From the NCBI GenBank assembly GCA_900757695.1, contig CAAEOU010000057.1, positions 1-7,914 of the forward strand: 7,914 nt of DNA. The letters are read 5' to 3'. Positions 5,559-7,914 of the stretch are shown piece by piece (position 1 is the first letter of the stretch; each line of letters starts with the position of its first letter). The translations under genes and the position numbers were made by a program. This DNA is from an uncultured Oscillospiraceae bacterium. Lineage in GTDB: Bacteria > Bacillota_A > Clostridia > Oscillospirales > Oscillospiraceae. The notes under the pieces were generated by a model. The model was not told the DNA's origin. It made no database searches and saw nothing but the letters and a program-made list of their open reading frames with translations.

Positions 5559-6671
5559 TCAATAATACATGAACAGATTGCATTTGATCATGCCGTTATA
5601 GAGCTTCCGCTTTTTGGTGCAGCGGCGGCCATAGTAGAGCTCCAACTCCTCTTCCGAGGAGATAATGTAGACGCTGTAGTCCTTCTGAGCCCCCACAGTG
5701 CGCCCAAAGCTGCGGAGCAGCTGCTGGGCCTGACGCTGTTCCAGCATCCGCTGGCCATAGGGTGGATTGGTGACAATGACGCCCTTGCCCTCGGGCAGCG
5801 TCAGCTTGGTGGCATCGGCCTGAGAGAAGGTAATATATTTTTCCATACCGGCCTTTTTGGCGTTGCTTTGGGCAATGGCCAGAGATTTAGGGTCGATGTC
5901 GGAGGCATAGATGTGGTAATCCCCGTGGAATTCCCGATCCAGCGCCTCGCTGCGGGCCTGCCGCCACATATCTTCCTTGCTGATGTGCCACTTTTGGCAG
6001 GCAAAGCTGCGGTTTAGGCCGGGGGCACGATTTTTGGCGATCATAGCGGCCTCAATGGCGATGGTGCCGGAGCCGCAGAAGGGGTCGATAAAGCTGTCCC
6101 GGCCACGGTAACGGGAAAGGTTTACCATAGCGGCGGCCAGCGTTTCCCGGAGCGGGGCATCGTTGCCAACGGCACGATAGCCGCGCTTATGGAGCCCGGC
6201 GCCGGTGGTGTCCAGAAACAGCTCTGCCTGATCCTTCATGATGGAAAATTGCAGCTGATAGAGGCTGCCGGTTTCCGGAAGCCAGGAAACATGATATTTC
6301 TCGCCCAGACGCTTTGCGGCGGCCTTTTTGATAATGGCCTGACAATCCGGCACAGAGTGAAGCTGAGAGCCCAGACAGTGGCCCTTGACCGGGAAAGCGC
6401 CGTCCTTGGGAATAATGGCCTCCAGGGGCGTTTTGTATACACCCTGAAACAGCTCTTCAAAGGTGTGTGCCGGGAAGGCGGCCAGACGCAGCAGCACCCG
6501 TTCACCGGTACGAAGCCAGAGATTGGCCCGAATGACATCTTCAAAGGTGCCCTTAAACAGAACACGACCGTTTTCGGCGGCAACATCCTTCATGTTGAGC
6601 CGCCGGAGCTCCTGTGCGCAAAGTCCCTCCAGCCCAAACAGGCAGGGGACGGAAAGTGTAAATTCAGTCAT
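5559..6671 (-). CDS. THUMP-domain class I SAM-dependent rRNA methyltransferase (RlmL/YpsC-like)
   Basis: This is a 370-residue protein starting at ATG 6671 after AAGGAG (6678-6683, six bases away) and ending in TGA. The N-terminal half (about 45-155) has the layout of a ferredoxin-like plus THUMP RNA-binding module. It is followed by the linker motif LHKRGYR (160-166) found throughout this family. The catalytic Rossmann domain shows SAM motif I DPFCGSGT (196-203), the acidic loop ASDIDPKS (256-263) and the N-methyltransferase motif NPPYGQRM (302-309). The E. coli relative is the N-terminal half of RlmL, which makes m2G2445 in 23S rRNA; the stand-alone form is Bacillus subtilis YpsC. The exact target guanosine cannot be fixed from sequence. 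It is the first gene of a unit with polA, which starts 31 bases downstream. The family is secure; the substrate is inferred. Confidence 0.93.
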   Translation of the reverse strand: MTEFTLSVPCLFGLEGLCAQELRRLNMKDVAAENGRVLFKGTFEDVIRANLWLRTGERVLLRLAAFPAHTFEELFQGVYKTPLEAIIPKDGAFPVKGHCLGSQLHSVPDCQAIIKKAAAKRLGEKYHVSWLPETGSLYQLQFSIMKDQAELFLDTTGAGLHKRGYRAVGNDAPLRETLAAAMVNLSRYRGRDSFIDPFCGSGTIAIEAAMIAKNRAPGLNRSFACQKWHISKEDMWRQARSEALDREFHGDYHIYASDIDPKSLAIAQSNAKKAGMEKYITFSQADATKLTLPEGKGVIVTNPPYGQRMLEQRQAQQLLRSFGRTVGAQKDYSVYIISSEEELELYYGRRCTKKRKLYNGMIKCNLFMYY

Positions 6672-6677
6672 TGATTA

Positions 6678-6683
6678 CTCCTT
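6678..6683 (-). promoter_or_regulatory. RBS of the THUMP methyltransferase gene
   Basis: AAGGAG on the minus strand lies six bases before ATG 6671. It is a strong site that fixes the start. Confidence 0.75.
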
Positions 6684-6722
6684 GTTTTATGTTATGGCAT
6701 AATCCGCCTATCTTATCCATTT

Positions 6723-6751
6723 AGTATACCTGAATTTCCCGAAAAGTGCAA
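6723..6751 (-). promoter_or_regulatory. Predicted promoter of the methyltransferase-polA unit
   Basis: On the minus strand TTGCAC (6746-6751) and TATACT (6723-6728) are 17 bases apart. The -10 matches at 5 of 6 bases. Start of transcription would be near 6716, leaving a leader of about 45 bases. The leader holds a short palindrome, TTATGGCATAA (6692-6702), of uncertain meaning. Confidence 0.6.
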
Positions 6752-6783
6752 CACAAAGCGACCCAGTAAAAACCAATGGAGGA

Positions 6784-6812
6784 TTGCGCCGAGACAGTGG
6801 ATATGCTATGAT
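6784..6812 (+). promoter_or_regulatory. Predicted promoter of the small-protein/MATE unit
   Basis: TTGCGC (6784-6789) and TATGAT (6807-6812) are separated by 17 bases on the plus strand. Transcription would begin near 6819, giving a leader of about 47 bases before ATG 6866. It is divergent from, and does not overlap, the methyltransferase promoter. Confidence 0.58.
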
Positions 6813-6865
6813 AACACTACAAAAGTACGAAGTGAAACTGTTGGAAGCCAGAGGGAGGAAACGGG

Positions 6866-7123
6866 ATGAGATGGATTACCATATTGAACAGTGAAAATAT
6901 CTATCTGGGATATGATGCGGCACTGCGGCGTAATATTCTGGACGTGCTGGACAGAAATCATATTTCCTGCCGGGATAAATGGCGGGCCAGACCCGCTGGA
7001 GGATTGCAGCAGCGTGATCGGGCGGGCCAATCCACCGATCACGACATTCTGTACCGCATCGATGTGCACAAGGATGATGCCGATGAGGCAGTGCATCTGC
7101 TGAAGCAGGCCGGAATATTTTAA
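6866..7123 (+). CDS. Small hypothetical protein, DUF2007-like
   Basis: This is an 85-residue protein starting at ATG 6866 with AGGGAGG (6852-6858) seven bases upstream, a strong site. It is soluble and mixed-charge, with no signal or membrane segment. The N-terminus (WITILNSENIYLGYDAALRRNILDVLDRNHI) looks like strand-helix, and the C-terminus (YRIDVHKDDADEAVHLLKQAG, 63-83) like strand-helix again. That beta-alpha/beta-alpha outline with 'V-x-K-x-D-x-x-x-A-x-x-L' near the end is reminiscent of the small DUF2007 'putative signal-transducing' proteins. The middle (40-60) is polar and probably a loop. The resemblance is by eye and weak; function is unknown. The stop is 12 bases before the start of the MATE gene, so the two are almost certainly co-transcribed. 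Confidence 0.7.
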   Translation: MRWITILNSENIYLGYDAALRRNILDVLDRNHISCRDKWRARPAGGLQQRDRAGQSTDHDILYRIDVHKDDADEAVHLLKQAGIF

Positions 7124-7135
7124 GGGGGAAGCGCC

Positions 7136-7914
7136 ATGGCGTCATTACAGAATCAGGACCTTCTGAACGGCAGCGTGCCACGGCGGCTGCTGGCATTTTC
7201 CATGCCGTTTTTGGCGGCGAATGTGCTTCAGTCTGTCTATGCGGTGGTGGATATGATCATCGTAGGACAGTTTGTTGGCTCGGCGGGGCTGTCCGGCGTA
7301 TCCGTTGGCAGCCAGATCGCAAGTCTGTTTACCTCCACGGGTATGGGCCTCAGTATGGGCGGGCAGATGATGCTGGCCCAGTATAAGGGCTCCGGGGATG
7401 AAAAGGCGCAGCGGGAGTCCATCGGAACTATGATGACCTTTATGCTGCTGCTGGGACTGTGCCTGATGGTTCCATGTCTGCTTTTTGCCCATCCGCTGCT
7501 GAATTTGCTCAACACACCGGCGGAGGCCATGACCGATGCATTTCGGTATTTTGTGATCAGCGCTGTGGGCATTGTGTTCATCTTTGGCTATAACTCTGTG
7601 TGTGCGATTATGCGGGGGCTGGGGGATTCCAAGCGGCCCATGTATTTTGTGGCGGTGAGCACCGTGACCAATATTATTCTGGATCTCATCTTTGTGGGGC
7701 CGCTTCACTGGGGCGCAGGCGGCGCTGCTGCGGCAACGATCATTGCGCAGGGCATCTCTTTTGTTTCGGCATTTATCTATCTCTACCGGCATCGGGAGGG
7801 CTTTGTATTTGACTTTCAGCCCAAGAGCTTCCGCATCGTCGGGGAACGGCTCAAGACCATGCTGAAGGTAGGCATTCCCTTTGCACTTCAGTTTTCCATG
7901 CTGATGATCTCCAT
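7136..7914 (+). CDS. MATE-family multidrug/cation efflux transporter, N-terminal part
   Basis: The gene runs off the right edge with no stop. 259 codons are visible out of roughly 450 usual for the family. ATG 7136 follows an AAGGGGGAA stretch (7122-7130). The protein begins LLNGSVPRRLLAFSMPFLAANVLQSVYAVVDM and continues IIVGQFVGSAGLSGVS, the typical start of bacterial MATE (NorM/DinF-like) pumps, with the conserved Asp (residue 39) in the first membrane segment. About six membrane segments follow. The family motif RGLGDSKRPM (160-169) and then TNIILDLIFV (178-187) mark the segment 4-5 region. Residues 216-245 form the basic cytoplasmic linker to the second half, which starts at KVGIPFALQFS. 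Such pumps export cationic drugs, dyes or metabolites against Na+ or H+ influx; the substrate cannot be told. It lies 12 bases after the small protein gene, in one operon. Confidence 0.92.
   Translation, partial: MASLQNQDLLNGSVPRRLLAFSMPFLAANVLQSVYAVVDMIIVGQFVGSAGLSGVSVGSQIASLFTSTGMGLSMGGQMMLAQYKGSGDEKAQRESIGTMMTFMLLLGLCLMVPCLLFAHPLLNLLNTPAEAMTDAFRYFVISAVGIVFIFGYNSVCAIMRGLGDSKRPMYFVAVSTVTNIILDLIFVGPLHWGAGGAAAATIIAQGISFVSAFIYLYRHREGFVFDFQPKSFRIVGERLKTMLKVGIPFALQFSMLMIS

Noticed and set aside
7145..7792. 215-codon open frame on the minus strand opposite the MATE gene
   Set aside because: The translation is His/Gln/Arg-rich with no family resemblance, and the plus strand holds a clear MATE transporter.

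Overview
The window looks like chromosomal DNA of a Gram-positive anaerobe of the Clostridia, most likely of the Oscillospiraceae/Ruminococcaceae type. This is inferred from the moderately GC-rich coding sequence, strong GGAGG-type ribosome binding sites, the proofreading-deficient form of DNA polymerase I, and the ApbE / NusG-domain-II / Gx-transporter gene string. No ribosomal RNA or other firm taxonomic marker is present. Most of the window is core or housekeeping sequence. I see no CRISPR array, insertion sequence, prophage or tRNA.

Layout. (1) Positions 1-1306, plus strand: the 3' end of a flavin transferase gene (ApbE), then a small membrane-anchored NusG-domain-II protein and a Gx-family (heptaprenyl-diphosphate-synthase-component-I-like) membrane protein. 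Consecutive genes overlap by 4 and 17 bases, so this is one translationally coupled operon, probably serving an envelope flavin or electron-transfer function whose other members lie left of the window. (2) A hairpin at 1314-1338 ends this operon and also the convergent gene on the other strand. (3) 1359-2744, minus strand: an unrecognised 461-residue protein built of right-handed beta-helix-like coils. It has 16 cysteines, a proline-rich N-terminus and no signal peptide. It has its own promoter, preceded by a spaced direct repeat and followed by a foldable leader. (4) 2951-6671, minus strand: a THUMP-domain rRNA methyltransferase followed closely by polA, read as one unit from a promoter near 6723-6751 and ended by a strong hairpin at 2903-2938. 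(5) 6866-7914, plus strand: a divergent unit with a small DUF2007-like protein followed 12 bases later by a MATE-family efflux pump that runs off the right edge.

How they fit together: the methyltransferase and PolA are housekeeping functions (ribosome modification, and DNA repair with RNA-primer removal). The left operon concerns flavins or redox at the membrane. The right operon is export. The beta-helix gene is the only real unknown, and with its regulatory region it is the part most worth following up. I did not find convincing evidence of a wholly new system.
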